Below are positions 8,777 to 17,143 of a stretch of 64,000 bases of DNA, piece after piece. The notes under the pieces are model-generated. The model saw only the letters and a program-made list of their open reading frames with translations, did not search any database and was not told the origin of the DNA. Origin of the DNA: Rickettsiales bacterium (GTDB taxonomy: Bacteria; Pseudomonadota; Alphaproteobacteria; Rickettsiales; UBA998). Position 1 is the stretch's first letter, and each line of letters opens with the position of its first letter. The DNA lies in contig JANQNR010000019.1 in assembly GCA_028279475.1 (NCBI GenBank), forward strand, positions 30,239 to 94,238. The letters are read 5' to 3'. Both the position numbers and the translations under genes were made by a program.

Positions 8777-10273
8777 TTGCGTCATTCCGACGGCACAACT
8801 CTACCTCTCCCTGATCTCAGGTGCTCCGCCTATTATGTGTTGGTGCTGCCGAACCCACCAGACTCCGATCATCCCCATGTCGCCCTGCGGCGGGTATATC
8901 ATCATGCCCTGCGCACGCATTTCCCATCGTACCTGCGCAAGGTGTTTCACACACTGAACCCTGGACAAGACTATATCCACAATTGGCACCTTGATGCCAT
9001 CAGCGAATACTTGGACGCATTGGAAACCGAAAATATCCGTCGCCTGATTATCAACATGCCGCCGCGTTCGCTGAAATCGCTCACCACGACGGTGGCCTGG
9101 ACGTCCTACCTGCTGGGGCGTGCGCCGGAGACAAAAATCATCACCGCCAGCTATTCCTCAGCGCTGAGTATCAAACATGCCATGGATGTGCGCGCTTTAG
9201 TCGCCTGTCCTTGGTATCGCCAGCTCTTCCCACAGATGCAGATCATGCCGGGACAGAATGAGAAATATAAATTCGCTACCACGCGCTACGGTTTCCGTTT
9301 GGCAACGTCGGTCGGTGGCACCTTGACTGGCGAAGGTGGCGACGTGATTATCGTCGATGATCCGCTAAATCCGGCACAAGCGACCTCGCGTCATTTCCGC
9401 AATCGCGCCAATCACTGGTTCGACCACACGTTGTCTTCACGGCTGAACGACAAACGTCATGGAAAAATGCTGGTGGTGATGCAACGCCTGCATGAGGAAG
9501 ATTTGACCGGTCACCTACTCGGCAAAGGCGGATGGGAACAGCTTTGCCTGCCGGCAATCGCTGAATCTCCCTTGACTATTTCTATCGGAGATTACGTGTA
9601 TCCTATGGAAGCAGGTGACCTGCTCCAGCCGACACGCGAATCGGAAGCCATTCTGCATCAGTTGCGCATGGATTTGGGAAGCATGGCGTTTTCAGCACAA
9701 TATCTGCAATCGCCGGTCAGTGAGCAGGGTCATATGATTCGCAAGGAATGGCTGCACACTGGCGACACGATACCCGGCACATGGGACAGCATTATCCAAA
9801 GCTGGGATACGGCGATCAAATCCGGACACGCGAATGATTACAGCGCCTGCGTAACGATCGGGGTGCATGAGCACCAGTATTATGTGTTAGATGTGCTAGC
9901 TTTCCGCGCCGACTACCCGGAATTGCGGCGCACCGTGCTATCCCATTATGAACGCACTATGCCGGATGCAGTGTTGATTGAGGACAAGGCCAGCGGCCAA
10001 TCACTCTTGCAGGATTTGCGTCGAGACTCCCCCATGCCCGTCATTGCCATACTGCCAAAAGGGGACAAAGTGCACCGCGTCGCCCGCATCACCCCATTGC
10101 TGGAATCGGGGCGTATCCTGTTTCCTCGTCATGCGTCGTGGAAGGAGGACACCATTGCCGAATTACTAGCCTTTCCACATGGTGCCCATGACGACCGGGT
10201 TGATGCACTCACTCAGGCCATTACCTGGCTGCATCAGAAAGATGGGAATAATGAGAATATTCGGGTGCTTTAG
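8777..10273 (+). CDS. Phage-type terminase large subunit (orphan)
   Basis: ATPase-nuclease of DNA-packaging motors. The N-terminal ATPase has a Walker-A-like MPPRSLKSLTTTVAW, a GGTLTGEGGDVIIVDDPL Walker B segment and VVMQRLHEEDLTG. The C-terminal RNase H-like nuclease begins near SIIQSWDTAIKSG and includes VLIEDKASGQSLLQDL and HDDRVDALTQAITW. Start is uncertain: the frame opens with TTG at 8777, a GTG at 8837 is possible, and no ATG precedes the conserved region. No portal, capsid or protease genes follow, so this is an orphan terminase, as occurs in many alphaproteobacterial chromosomes, and not an intact prophage. Confidence 0.85.
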   Translation: MRHSDGTTLPLPDLRCSAYYVLVLPNPPDSDHPHVALRRVYHHALRTHFPSYLRKVFHTLNPGQDYIHNWHLDAISEYLDALETENIRRLIINMPPRSLKSLTTTVAWTSYLLGRAPETKIITASYSSALSIKHAMDVRALVACPWYRQLFPQMQIMPGQNEKYKFATTRYGFRLATSVGGTLTGEGGDVIIVDDPLNPAQATSRHFRNRANHWFDHTLSSRLNDKRHGKMLVVMQRLHEEDLTGHLLGKGGWEQLCLPAIAESPLTISIGDYVYPMEAGDLLQPTRESEAILHQLRMDLGSMAFSAQYLQSPVSEQGHMIRKEWLHTGDTIPGTWDSIIQSWDTAIKSGHANDYSACVTIGVHEHQYYVLDVLAFRADYPELRRTVLSHYERTMPDAVLIEDKASGQSLLQDLRRDSPMPVIAILPKGDKVHRVARITPLLESGRILFPRHASWKEDTIAELLAFPHGAHDDRVDALTQAITWLHQKDGNNENIRVL

Positions 10274-10521
10274 CTAAGTTGCGGCGTAGTTTTTCCGGTC
10301 GATCCAACGGCAGGGGTTTCTGGAGGTGTTAGCGATTCATTGGACATATCCAGCATCAGATCAGAAGGTGCTGTCGGCAACACTGCTAAGATGGCTCCCA
10401 TATCTTGAAGATTGACGTTTTTTCCCACGCCAACCGGAGACACCGCATCCACAGATTTAATCATCTCAATGGTTGGCGTCTTGACTACGGCAGGCTTTGG
10501 CAGATCATCAATCTTGTTCAT
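10270..10521 (-). CDS. Small hypothetical protein, 83 aa
   Basis: Not recognised. Low-complexity product rich in Pro, Thr, Ser and Val, probably unstructured, with no signal peptide. The start at 10521 has AAGGA seven bases upstream and lies inside the end of the preceding gene (10508-10702), so the two are translationally coupled. Its stop overlaps that of the terminase gene on the other strand. Confidence 0.5.
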   Translation of the reverse strand: MNKIDDLPKPAVVKTPTIEMIKSVDAVSPVGVGKNVNLQDMGAILAVLPTAPSDLMLDMSNESLTPPETPAVGSTGKTTPQLS

Positions 10522-10702
10522 CGGGTTGTCCTTCTTTTCCTAAAAACTGTTCTTCGGGTCCATTTAATAATTCCAGCGCCTTGATGCCTGCCTCGATCTC
10601 CGATTCGTCCAACCGCATACCGATACAAATATCACGATAGGTCATGCCCGGCTTCATGATATAGTCGGCTCCAAACGGAATTGGTTTTTCAGTATGATCC
10701 AT
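10508..10702 (-). CDS. Small hypothetical acidic protein, 64 aa
   Basis: Not recognised. A good GGAG lies eight bases before the ATG. The product is acidic, with a possible helix-turn-helix-like centre (MTYRDICIGMRLDESEIEAGIKAL), which recalls short regulatory or adaptor proteins, but the match is too weak to claim DNA binding. First gene of a two-gene unit, divergent from mucR. The intervening 207 bp hold a CtrA-type motif. Confidence 0.55.
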   Translation of the reverse strand: MDHTEKPIPFGADYIMKPGMTYRDICIGMRLDESEIEAGIKALELLNGPEEQFLGKEGQPDEQD

Positions 10703-10785
10703 ACAACATCTCCTGACAATTTGATACTAGCAAAATTTGCTGTCGATCGGTGTTACATTTCTGTGAAAACCATACGCCGTATTGA

Positions 10786-10800
10786 TTAACCACTTGTTAA
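10786..10800. promoter_or_regulatory. Candidate CtrA-type site TTAA-N7-TTAA
   Basis: Exact TTAA-CCACTTG-TTAA in the divergent region between the gene starting at 10702 (minus) and mucR starting at 10910 (plus). CtrA sites in alphaproteobacteria follow TTAA-N7-TTAA, usually with a final C. Here both orientations end in T. It lies 86 bp upstream of the left gene and 110 bp upstream of mucR. The assignment is by motif only. Confidence 0.4.
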
Positions 10801-10909
10801 TTCCTTCATGTTTCAGTATGCTTGTCGAAGAACATATTCTCTAGCGGCGACGTCCATGTCTATGCTATGAATGTGAAAATCATTATTTATGTATTACTAG
10901 GGAAACACT

Positions 10910-11440
10910 ATGACCTCAGACACACATACGATCAAGGCAGCACTGCTTCGTGCAACTGGTGAGATTACGGCGGCACTGGTCACATCACAACAGCTTGGCA
11001 CGGGGGACATTCCTGAGGTGGTTGATACCGTGTACCGCGCCCTTGATGATGCACAAAGCAATCATGCCCGTCCAACACTGGAAAAAGCGTCCGTGGATGT
11101 GGAAGCCTCCATCACTCCAGAATATCTGATCTGCCTGGAAGACGGCAAAAAACTGAAAATGCTCAAGCGTTATCTGAAGACCAACTACAACATGACGCCG
11201 GAAGAGTATCGCAAGCGCTGGAACTTGCCACCGGATTATCCGATGGTAGCACCCAATTACGCCAAGCGCCGCAGCGAATTGGCCAAAGACATCGGACTGG
11301 GCAAGCAATCGATCCGCCAGCGCAAACAGGTGGCTATCGGTAAATTCAAAGGTGGGCTACCTGGCGGCAAAGGTAAGTTACGGATTGTCAAAAGTACAGA
11401 TATCATGACCACGCGTTCGATTGGAACAAGCTCGGTTTAA
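10910..11440 (+). CDS. MucR/Ros-family transcriptional regulator lacking zinc ligands
   Basis: 176-residue regulator of the MucR/Ros family, which silences exopolysaccharide, virulence and cell-cycle genes in alphaproteobacteria. The diagnostic block is ITPEYLICLEDGKKLKMLKR followed by NMTPEEYRKRWNLPPDYPMVAPNYAKRRS, residues about 68-122. In Ros the zinc is held by C-x2-D-x9-H-x3-H. Here Cys75 and Asp78 are present but the two histidines are Tyr88 and Asn92, as in zinc-free family members described from Mesorhizobium. The start is supported by AGGG upstream. The N-terminus probably mediates oligomerisation. Confidence 0.9.
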   Translation: MTSDTHTIKAALLRATGEITAALVTSQQLGTGDIPEVVDTVYRALDDAQSNHARPTLEKASVDVEASITPEYLICLEDGKKLKMLKRYLKTNYNMTPEEYRKRWNLPPDYPMVAPNYAKRRSELAKDIGLGKQSIRQRKQVAIGKFKGGLPGGKGKLRIVKSTDIMTTRSIGTSSV

Positions 11441-11711
11441 CACTCAATACGAAGCTCCGTCATTGCCGCAGACTCATTGTCTGTATGAGCACACATATTT
11501 TGCAAATAAGATGACAATCGCCTCATAACTCATAAGTGTGGGGGGGTGACTACACGAGAGCAATGAAATCTGGTGTCCTCAGAGAGGGAAAGGGTAAACT
11601 TCTGGGCAGGCTTGCTGAGCCGAAGCAGCGGAAAGTCCACCTTCGTTCTCTTGGAACTACGGCGCGACAGCGTTCTCGCTAATCTCGCTTCGCTCGATAA
11701 GTTGCGAAGGT

Positions 11712-11796
11712 TGGTGCGGATGGAGGGACTTGAACCCCCACGCCTTGCGGCACTAGAACCTAAATCTAGCGTGTCTACCAATTTCACCACATCCGC
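11712..11796 (-). tRNA. tRNA-Leu (anticodon UAG)
   Basis: On the minus strand the gene begins GCGGATGTGGTGAAATTGG and ends in ATCCGC plus A-CCA encoded. The anticodon loop TTTAGGT is flanked by CTAGA/TCTAG, giving UAG (leucine). There is a class II variable arm (TGCCGCAAGGCGT) and a T-arm with GTTCAAGTC. Acceptor arms pair perfectly. The adjacent 11441-11711 stretch holds no gene I can support. Confidence 0.95.
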
Positions 11797-11867
11797 GCTG
11801 AAGCATGGGTGTAGCGTATGCATGCTACGCTGACAAGGGGTTTTGGTGTCAGGCATCATAGACGGGT

Positions 11868-11894
11868 GATGATAGCAATATTGTAGCTATCATC
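11868..11894. other. Short inverted repeat upstream of 5-formyl-THF cyclo-ligase gene
   Basis: GATGATAGC and GCTATCATC, nine perfect pairs around a 9-base A/T-rich loop, in the gap between tRNA-Leu and the cyclo-ligase gene. There is no T-tract on either side, so it is more likely an operator or RNA hairpin than a terminator. 6S RNA is often next to this gene in proteobacteria, but I see no 6S-like structure here. Confidence 0.35.
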
Positions 11895-11964
11895 CATGGG
11901 GTAATTATACTAGCATAGTCGCTAAGAGATCGTGAAACTTCATTGAAAAATTCACATAATATTT

Positions 11965-12522
11965 ATGTATAAAAAAGAAGCCCTGCGCCAAACTCTGCGG
12001 GAGCGCCGCCGCAGCATTCCATCAGATAAGCGGGATGCCCTCACTGTACACGCTATCAGTCATCTGTATGACTATCTGTCTGCACAAACCTTCACCTGCT
12101 GTGCTCTTTACATGCCCGTTCATGATGAAATCTCACCGTTAGCAATTGCCTCCCACGTGCCGAATCTATCCTGGGCGCTGCCCATCACCATGTCCGATAC
12201 AATGCAATTCGTTGCGTGGTCTCCGGAGATGCCGATGCAACCCGGCGCATTCGGGATCATGGAACCGATCGATAAGCAATCTGTTGACCCTGATTGCATC
12301 ATCACTCCTCTATTAGGGTTTGATGCAAACGGCCACCGGCTGGGCTATGGCAAAGGCTATTATGACCGCTATTTCGCCAGCGAGGTTGGGCGACAAGCGC
12401 AACGCATCGGACTGGCCTTTGCCTGCCAGCAGGTCGAGCGCTTACCTAACGATGCACATGATATTCCGCTTCATGCTGTCATTACGGAGGATGGGATCAT
12501 CACCGCTACCTCGCAACTATAG
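11965..12522 (+). CDS. 5-formyltetrahydrofolate cyclo-ligase
   Basis: Cytosolic enzyme that uses ATP to turn 5-formyl-THF (folinate) into 5,10-methenyl-THF, returning a stored folate to one-carbon metabolism. The signature is TPLLGFDANGHRLGYGKGYYDRY near residues 112-134, with an N-terminal basic helix KEALRQTLRERRRSIP. The 185 residues are typical of the family (YgfA/MTHFS). It precedes parE by 56 bp on the same strand. Confidence 0.93.
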   Translation: MYKKEALRQTLRERRRSIPSDKRDALTVHAISHLYDYLSAQTFTCCALYMPVHDEISPLAIASHVPNLSWALPITMSDTMQFVAWSPEMPMQPGAFGIMEPIDKQSVDPDCIITPLLGFDANGHRLGYGKGYYDRYFASEVGRQAQRIGLAFACQQVERLPNDAHDIPLHAVITEDGIITATSQL

Positions 12523-12578
12523 CCGTTTAGACAACGAAACCCTTGGCATTCCTTTGGTAGCGGGCTATATCCATAACT

Positions 12579-14567
12579 ATGAGTCAGGATTTATTTAATG
12601 CAAGCGCTGCACTGAAGCAACCGGCACAGGAAAGCTACACCGCTGATGATATTGAAGTGCTCGAAGGGTTGGAGCCGGTGCGCCGCCGTCCGGGCATGTA
12701 TATTGGTGGCACCGACGAACACGCCATGCATCACCTCATCAGCGAGGTATTCGATAATTCCATGGACGAGGCCGTTGCCGGACATGCCAACCGCATCGAA
12801 GTCATGCTGGAGCCTGGCAATCGCTTGACTGTGCGTGATAATGGGCGCGGCATCCCAATTGACCCGCACCCTAAATACCCGGATAAATCGGCACTGGAAG
12901 TGATCCTCACCACCCTTCATGCCGGGGGGAAATTTTCAACCAAGGTCTATCAAACGTCGGGCGGATTGCACGGTGTCGGTATCTCTGTTGTCAACGCACT
13001 GGCCAGTGATCTGATTGTGGAAGTAGCGCGCAATAAAACGCTCTACCGACAGCATTATGCGCGGGGTCATGCGCAGGGAGCGATTGAGGAAATCGGCAAA
13101 GCACCCAACCGACGCGGTACGACCATTACCTTTCTTCCTGACGAAGAGATTTTCGGCAAGCACCGCTTCCGCCCGGCGAAAATCTTCCAGTTTGTGCGTT
13201 CCAAGGCGTATCTGTATAAGGGCGTCGAAATTCGCTGGCAATGCGCACCGGAACTAGTGGAAGGTTCCGATATTCCGGCGGAAGCAACCCTGCATTATCC
13301 CGATGGGTTGAAGGATTTCTTGGCCTATGAGTTGGAATCCCGACCGATCATCGGCAAAATCTTTGACGGCAGCGCCGACCTGCCCGAAGGACGTGGACGC
13401 GTGGAGTGGGCGCTCGCCTGGCCACGCGATGAAGAAACCGCGATGCACAGCTATTGCAACACCATCGTCACCCCGCAGGGCGGCACCCATGAAACCGGGC
13501 TGCGCGCTGCCATCACCAAGGGCATCCGTAGTTTTGCCGAGATGTCCGGCTATAAAAAAACAGGACAGCTTACCGCTGATGACGTACTGGGCGGGGCGCA
13601 TGCCATTCTCTCCGTGTTCATCAGTGAGCCGCAATTCCAGGGGCAAACAAAAGACAAGCTGGTGACATCAGACGTAGCGCGGCTGGTAGAAAGTGCGATG
13701 CGTGACCCGTTCGACCACTGGCTCAGTGGCGATGCCGCCTGCGCCTCGGCACTGGTCGAACATATCACCCGGCGTATGGAAGAGCGGCTAGCACGGCGCA
13801 AACAGAAAGAAATCAACCGCAAAAGCGTCACACAGAAACTGCGACTGCCGGGTAAGCTGACCGACTGCACTCGCGACGAGGCAGAGGGAACGGAACTCTA
13901 TCTTGTGGAGGGCGACTCGGCCGGAGGCTCTGCCAAGCAGGCGCGCAGCCGTGAAACACAAGCCATCCTCCCCTTACGTGGGAAAATTCTCAATGTCGCC
14001 AGCGCCACGCGAGACAAGGTCGGAGCCAATCAGGAAATCGCCGATATGATTCAGGCGCTGGGCTGCGGAAGCGGCAAGCATTTTGATCTGGACGCGCTAC
14101 GCTATGAGAAAATCATCATCATGACCGATGCTGATGTTGACGGTGCCCATATTGCGTCGCTGCTGATGACATTCTTTTATCTGGAATTGCCGGAGCTGGT
14201 GCGTGAAGGGCATCTCTATCTGGCGCAGCCGCCACTTTATCGCATTACCCATAACAAGCAGCATTACTACCCGGCGAACGATGCCGAGAAAGATGCGCTG
14301 ATGGAAACGCTCTCACAGGAGCGCGGCGCGATTGATGTGGGGCGCTTTAAGGGGCTGGGGGAAATGACACCGGCGCAATTAAAGGAAACCACGATGACAC
14401 CGGGAAAGCGTACCTTGCTGCGGGTCGTGATTCCTGACGATGCTCACACAGAAACGGCGGATCAGGTCAATGCGCTGATGGGTAAAAAGCCGGAACTGCG
14501 CTTCCAGTTCATTCAGGAACAGACGCAGGAGCGCGGGCAGGCACTGCTAGAGTCATTGGATATTTGA
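12579..14567 (+). CDS. parE: DNA topoisomerase IV subunit B
   Basis: ATPase subunit of topoisomerase IV, which decatenates daughter chromosomes with ParC. The GHKL ATP site shows VLEGLEPVRRRPGMYIGG, EVFDNSMDEAVAG, VRDNGRGIP and TTLHAGGKF. The TOPRIM domain shows LVEGDSAGGSAKQARSR and ITDADVDGAHI-type DxD. 662 residues and alphaproteobacterial features (HYPRY-like segment and FKGLGEM C-terminus) favour ParE over GyrB. GyrB would be about 800 residues in this group. Confidence 0.93.
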   Translation: MSQDLFNASAALKQPAQESYTADDIEVLEGLEPVRRRPGMYIGGTDEHAMHHLISEVFDNSMDEAVAGHANRIEVMLEPGNRLTVRDNGRGIPIDPHPKYPDKSALEVILTTLHAGGKFSTKVYQTSGGLHGVGISVVNALASDLIVEVARNKTLYRQHYARGHAQGAIEEIGKAPNRRGTTITFLPDEEIFGKHRFRPAKIFQFVRSKAYLYKGVEIRWQCAPELVEGSDIPAEATLHYPDGLKDFLAYELESRPIIGKIFDGSADLPEGRGRVEWALAWPRDEETAMHSYCNTIVTPQGGTHETGLRAAITKGIRSFAEMSGYKKTGQLTADDVLGGAHAILSVFISEPQFQGQTKDKLVTSDVARLVESAMRDPFDHWLSGDAACASALVEHITRRMEERLARRKQKEINRKSVTQKLRLPGKLTDCTRDEAEGTELYLVEGDSAGGSAKQARSRETQAILPLRGKILNVASATRDKVGANQEIADMIQALGCGSGKHFDLDALRYEKIIIMTDADVDGAHIASLLMTFFYLELPELVREGHLYLAQPPLYRITHNKQHYYPANDAEKDALMETLSQERGAIDVGRFKGLGEMTPAQLKETTMTPGKRTLLRVVIPDDAHTETADQVNALMGKKPELRFQFIQEQTQERGQALLESLDI

Positions 14568-14572
14568 TATGA

Positions 14573-14629
14573 TGTCACCCCGTCGAATGACGGGGTCTGG
14601 CCGGATGCCGTCATGAAGACGGCATGACA
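14573..14629. repeat. Family-E palindromic repeat (copy 1)
   Basis: Two short inverted repeats side by side: CACCCCGTC-GAATG-ACGGGGT and GGATGCCGTC-ATGAAG-ACGGCATG, bounded by TGTCA and TGACA. The same modules in the opposite order occur at 37408-37491. It sits immediately after parE and may also act as its transcript end, although no T-tract follows. Confidence 0.7.
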
Positions 14630-14659
14630 ATCTTGTATTAGGCAGGCTTCTGGAACGGC

Positions 14660-14697
14660 AAAAAAAAACTCACTCAAACGCGATGGTTTCAGTGAGT
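14660..14697 (-). terminator. Intrinsic terminator of the small gene at 14699-14887
   Basis: On the minus strand the stem ACTCACTGAAA pairs with TTTGAGTGAGT and is followed directly by nine T residues. It begins just past the stop codon of the small membrane-protein gene, which supports that gene being expressed. Confidence 0.8.
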
Positions 14698-14698
14698 C

Positions 14699-14887
14699 TC
14701 ACTTTCTTTGCCTAATTTTTAATGTGTCCAAAAACAGCACTACACACAGTAGTGCGATAAAAACGGTTGCCTTGCCATCTACATAAGGTCTTGCAAAAAA
14801 ATACAATGCTGCAGAAAGAAGCCATATGCAGACGACTGCAATCTTCTTTCGTAAAGGCAACGATGAGAAATCTTTCTCAAATCGCAT
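14699..14887 (-). CDS. Small membrane protein, 62 aa, two hydrophobic segments
   Basis: Not recognised. I chose the ATG at 14885-14887 because AGGAAG lies about five bases upstream; an upstream start at 14929 is less supported. The sequence has a basic N-terminus (FEKDFSSLPLRKK), a first hydrophobic segment IAVVCIWLLSAALYFFA, a short loop with Asp, a second segment ATVFIALLCVVLFL, and a basic end (KIRQRK), which predicts both ends in the cytoplasm. A terminator follows directly. Confidence 0.6.
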   Translation of the reverse strand: MRFEKDFSSLPLRKKIAVVCIWLLSAALYFFARPYVDGKATVFIALLCVVLFLDTLKIRQRK

Positions 14888-14981
14888 AACACTTCCTAAA
14901 AAGCAAATCGTCAGTAGCTTGCTTACCAAAAACGAGGGCAGATGTAAATGGCGTTTTTTAATAAGACGCCGTCATTTAAGG

Positions 14982-15132
14982 CCAAGCCTTAGGCGCGATC
15001 CGGAATCCACCATTGTTGCGTCACTCCGGCGAAGGCCGGAGTCTCATTGCAAAAGATACCGGCCTCCGCTGGTATGACGTATTGTGGATAGATGAATTCC
15101 GTGTCTTCGCTAACGCTTCGCCCGGAATGACG
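14982..15132. repeat. Family-B/C composite palindromic repeat
   Basis: The outer ends carry family-B halves (GATCCGGAATCCA near 14998 and CCCGGAATGACG near 15121-15132). Between them lies a family-C palindrome pair: GTCACTCCGGCGAAGGCCGG and ATACCGGCCTCCGC, ending TATGACGTA. The element ends two bases before the tlyA stop codon. The same modules recur at 22838, 23905, 40493 and 56713. Confidence 0.75.
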
Positions 15133-15133
15133 C

Positions 15134-15874
15134 TCATTCCCGCCTCGCATAAAGCAAAAACTCGACATTCCCCTTCGGTCCGGTGATGGGGCTGGGTTCG
15201 ACGCCACGTACCTGCCAGCCGGGTAGTCCATCAATCCAGGTCTGAATGTCATCACAGACCGCCTGATGCACCGCCGCGTCACGTACCACGCCACCCTTAC
15301 CAACCTGCTCGCGTCCAGCTTCGAATTGTGGCTTAATCAATGCGCAGAGCCATGCGTCATCTTTCGCTAGTGCCAGTGCTGCCGGCAGCACCGTTTTCAA
15401 ACTGATAAAACTGGCGTCACACACCACCCCATCAATAGCATCCGGAATCTGTTCCTGCGTCAGGTTGCGGGCATTGGTTTTTTCCAGCACCACCACACGC
15501 GCATCCTCGCGCAATTTCCAGTCCAGTTGCCCATGCCCGACATCGACGGCATAGACTTTCGCGGCTCCGTGATGCAACAGCACATCGGTAAATCCGCCGG
15601 TCGATGCACCGACATCGATAATGCTCTGTCCACTCACATCGATGGTGAAATGTTCAATGGCCTTGGCCAGCTTCAACCCACCCCGCGACACCCAGGGATG
15701 GTCTTTGCCTTTCAGCCGAATATCAGCATCTTCTGCTACCGTCTGCCCGGCCTTGGTCACCGGCACATCGCCTACCAGTACCTGCCCGGCCATAATCAGC
15801 GCCTGCGCGCGCGTGCGACTTTCCACCAGTTGGTGATCGACAAGCAGTTGATCAAGACGAATTTTTGAAGGCAT
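15134..15874 (-). CDS. tlyA: TlyA-family rRNA methyltransferase
   Basis: Predicted 2'-O-methyltransferase of rRNA cytidines (TlyA family, also called hemolysin A). An N-terminal S4 RNA-binding domain (RLDQLLVDHQLVESRTRAQA, residues 5-60) is followed by an FtsJ-like SAM-dependent fold. The SAM motif is IDVGASTGGFTDVLLHHGA, then AVDVGHGQL. 246 residues is normal. It is the last of three minus-strand genes with ogt and parA-like, 28 bp after ogt. Confidence 0.9.
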   Translation of the reverse strand: MPSKIRLDQLLVDHQLVESRTRAQALIMAGQVLVGDVPVTKAGQTVAEDADIRLKGKDHPWVSRGGLKLAKAIEHFTIDVSGQSIIDVGASTGGFTDVLLHHGAAKVYAVDVGHGQLDWKLREDARVVVLEKTNARNLTQEQIPDAIDGVVCDASFISLKTVLPAALALAKDDAWLCALIKPQFEAGREQVGKGGVVRDAAVHQAVCDDIQTWIDGLPGWQVRGVEPSPITGPKGNVEFLLYARRE

Positions 15875-15902
15875 ATTTTGATTGGCAGGCTGTCACCATT
15901 GC

Positions 15903-16403
15903 CTAAGAGCCTGGCGATTGAATCCCTTCCAGTGCCAGTAATTTTTCCTTGTAATGCGCACCCCAGGCGAAGCCGCCCACGGTGCCGTCTTTTTTCAATA
16001 CTCGGTGACAAGGAATGAAGAGGGGTAGGGGGTTGGTGGCGCAGGCACTTCCGGCAGCACGAATCGCGCCAGCACTACCGGCACGCTCTGCCAGTTCACC
16101 GTAGCTGATGGTGCGGCCAAACGGGATGGCGCTCATCACCCGCCAGCAGGCCTTGCGAAAATCACCGCCGGAGGGAAGATTGGTGCGTTTTGGTAGTGGT
16201 GTTCCCCGGTCAAAATACTGATCCAACGCTGCGCAGAGTTCGGGCTGGTAGTCCGCCGATAATTGCCAGTCAGGGGGCAGGGTTTCCGCGCCGCGTACCA
16301 GGCGTACTTCCTGTATATTCGTGCCGTCGCCAACCAACGCCAGCCAGTCATCGCCTTCAAAAAAGCGATGCTGATAGCGCTTATAACGTAATGACGAATT
16401 CAT
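15903..16403 (-). CDS. ogt: Methylated-DNA-protein-cysteine methyltransferase
   Basis: Suicide repair protein that takes the alkyl group from O6-alkylguanine (and O4-alkylthymine). The active-site PCHRV is within LPLFIPCHRVLKKDGTVGGF, and the helix-turn-helix that flips the base lies upstream (TISYGELAERAGSAGAIRAAG). 166 residues fit a stand-alone Ogt without the Ada regulatory domain. The start codon overlaps the preceding parA-like stop codon by one base. Confidence 0.93.
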   Translation of the reverse strand: MNSSLRYKRYQHRFFEGDDWLALVGDGTNIQEVRLVRGAETLPPDWQLSADYQPELCAALDQYFDRGTPLPKRTNLPSGGDFRKACWRVMSAIPFGRTISYGELAERAGSAGAIRAAGSACATNPLPLFIPCHRVLKKDGTVGGFAWGAHYKEKLLALEGIQSPGS

Positions 16404-17092
16404 CAGGCAACCTCTTTTGCTGCTTTCTTTTTCTTTGCTGCGGCTGGTTGTTTTTTCGGTTTGTCTTCGGGGAACAGAGCGATCATCTCTTTCACCAGCG
16501 CTTTGATTTCTGCAGAGGCCAGCGATTTAGGGTCGACCTCCGTCACCCCCTTACCTTCCATAATAGAAGAAGCGAATACAACGCGATTGCCGATCACGCT
16601 ATCGGTTAATTCTGGGAGTTCCGCACGAATTTTTTCGACGATTTTGGATTTTGCATTGACCCGGTTGAGGATGGTGCGCACCGGCACTCTCTCACTACCG
16701 GCAAATTTGATGGTTGCCTGTGTTGCCCACAAATCGGTGGGGCTAGGCTGTACTGGAACCAGTACCAGGTCAGCCGATCGAATCGCGGTGCGGGCATCGG
16801 TTTCCACATGGGGAGGGCTGTCAATCAGGATGACGTCATAATCGCGGCGCAGGCGTGAGACTTCGCTACCAACGCGCCAGCCGGATAGTGCCGAGAAATG
16901 CATGCCGGTATAATCTTCACCCATGCGCTCTTCGCGCAACTTGTGCCATTGGGTCAGGCTGCCTTGCGGGTCAATGTCAATCAAGGCGACGCGATAACCG
17001 CGTTGGGATAAGGCAACGGCTAAATGGCAGACCAGCGTCGTCTTTCCGGCGCCTCCTTTTTGCTGAGCAATGGTAATCACCTTTTGACGCAT
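16403..17092 (-). CDS. ParA-family ATPase
   Basis: Deviant Walker A ATPase. Residues 9-16 read KGGAGKTT, followed by ALIDIDPQGSL (switch I), DVILIDSPP (Walker B region) and a lysine-rich tail (PKKQPAAAKKKKAAK) that could bind DNA. 229 residues is short for chromosomal ParA and suits an orphan ParA or MipZ-like positioning protein. No parB or parS is visible. I used the ATG at 17090-17092, since GGGGG lies eight bases upstream. An ATG two codons earlier is possible. The gene is divergent from the threonylcarbamoyl-AMP synthase. Confidence 0.85.
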   Translation of the reverse strand: MRQKVITIAQQKGGAGKTTLVCHLAVALSQRGYRVALIDIDPQGSLTQWHKLREERMGEDYTGMHFSALSGWRVGSEVSRLRRDYDVILIDSPPHVETDARTAIRSADLVLVPVQPSPTDLWATQATIKFAGSERVPVRTILNRVNAKSKIVEKIRAELPELTDSVIGNRVVFASSIMEGKGVTEVDPKSLASAEIKALVKEMIALFPEDKPKKQPAAAKKKKAAKEVA

Positions 17093-17143
17093 TGGCATTT
17101 CCCCCTTATGACATAATGAATTATCTACTACTATCAGCCTAGA

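Noticed and set aside
8777..10702. Prophage remnant around the terminase
   Set aside because: Only one phage-type gene; the flanking small genes do not look like phage genes and no att repeats were found.
11530..11859. Open frame over the tRNA-Leu gene
   Set aside because: The translated tRNA gives the familiar false peptide VKLVDTLDLGSSAA; it is not a gene.
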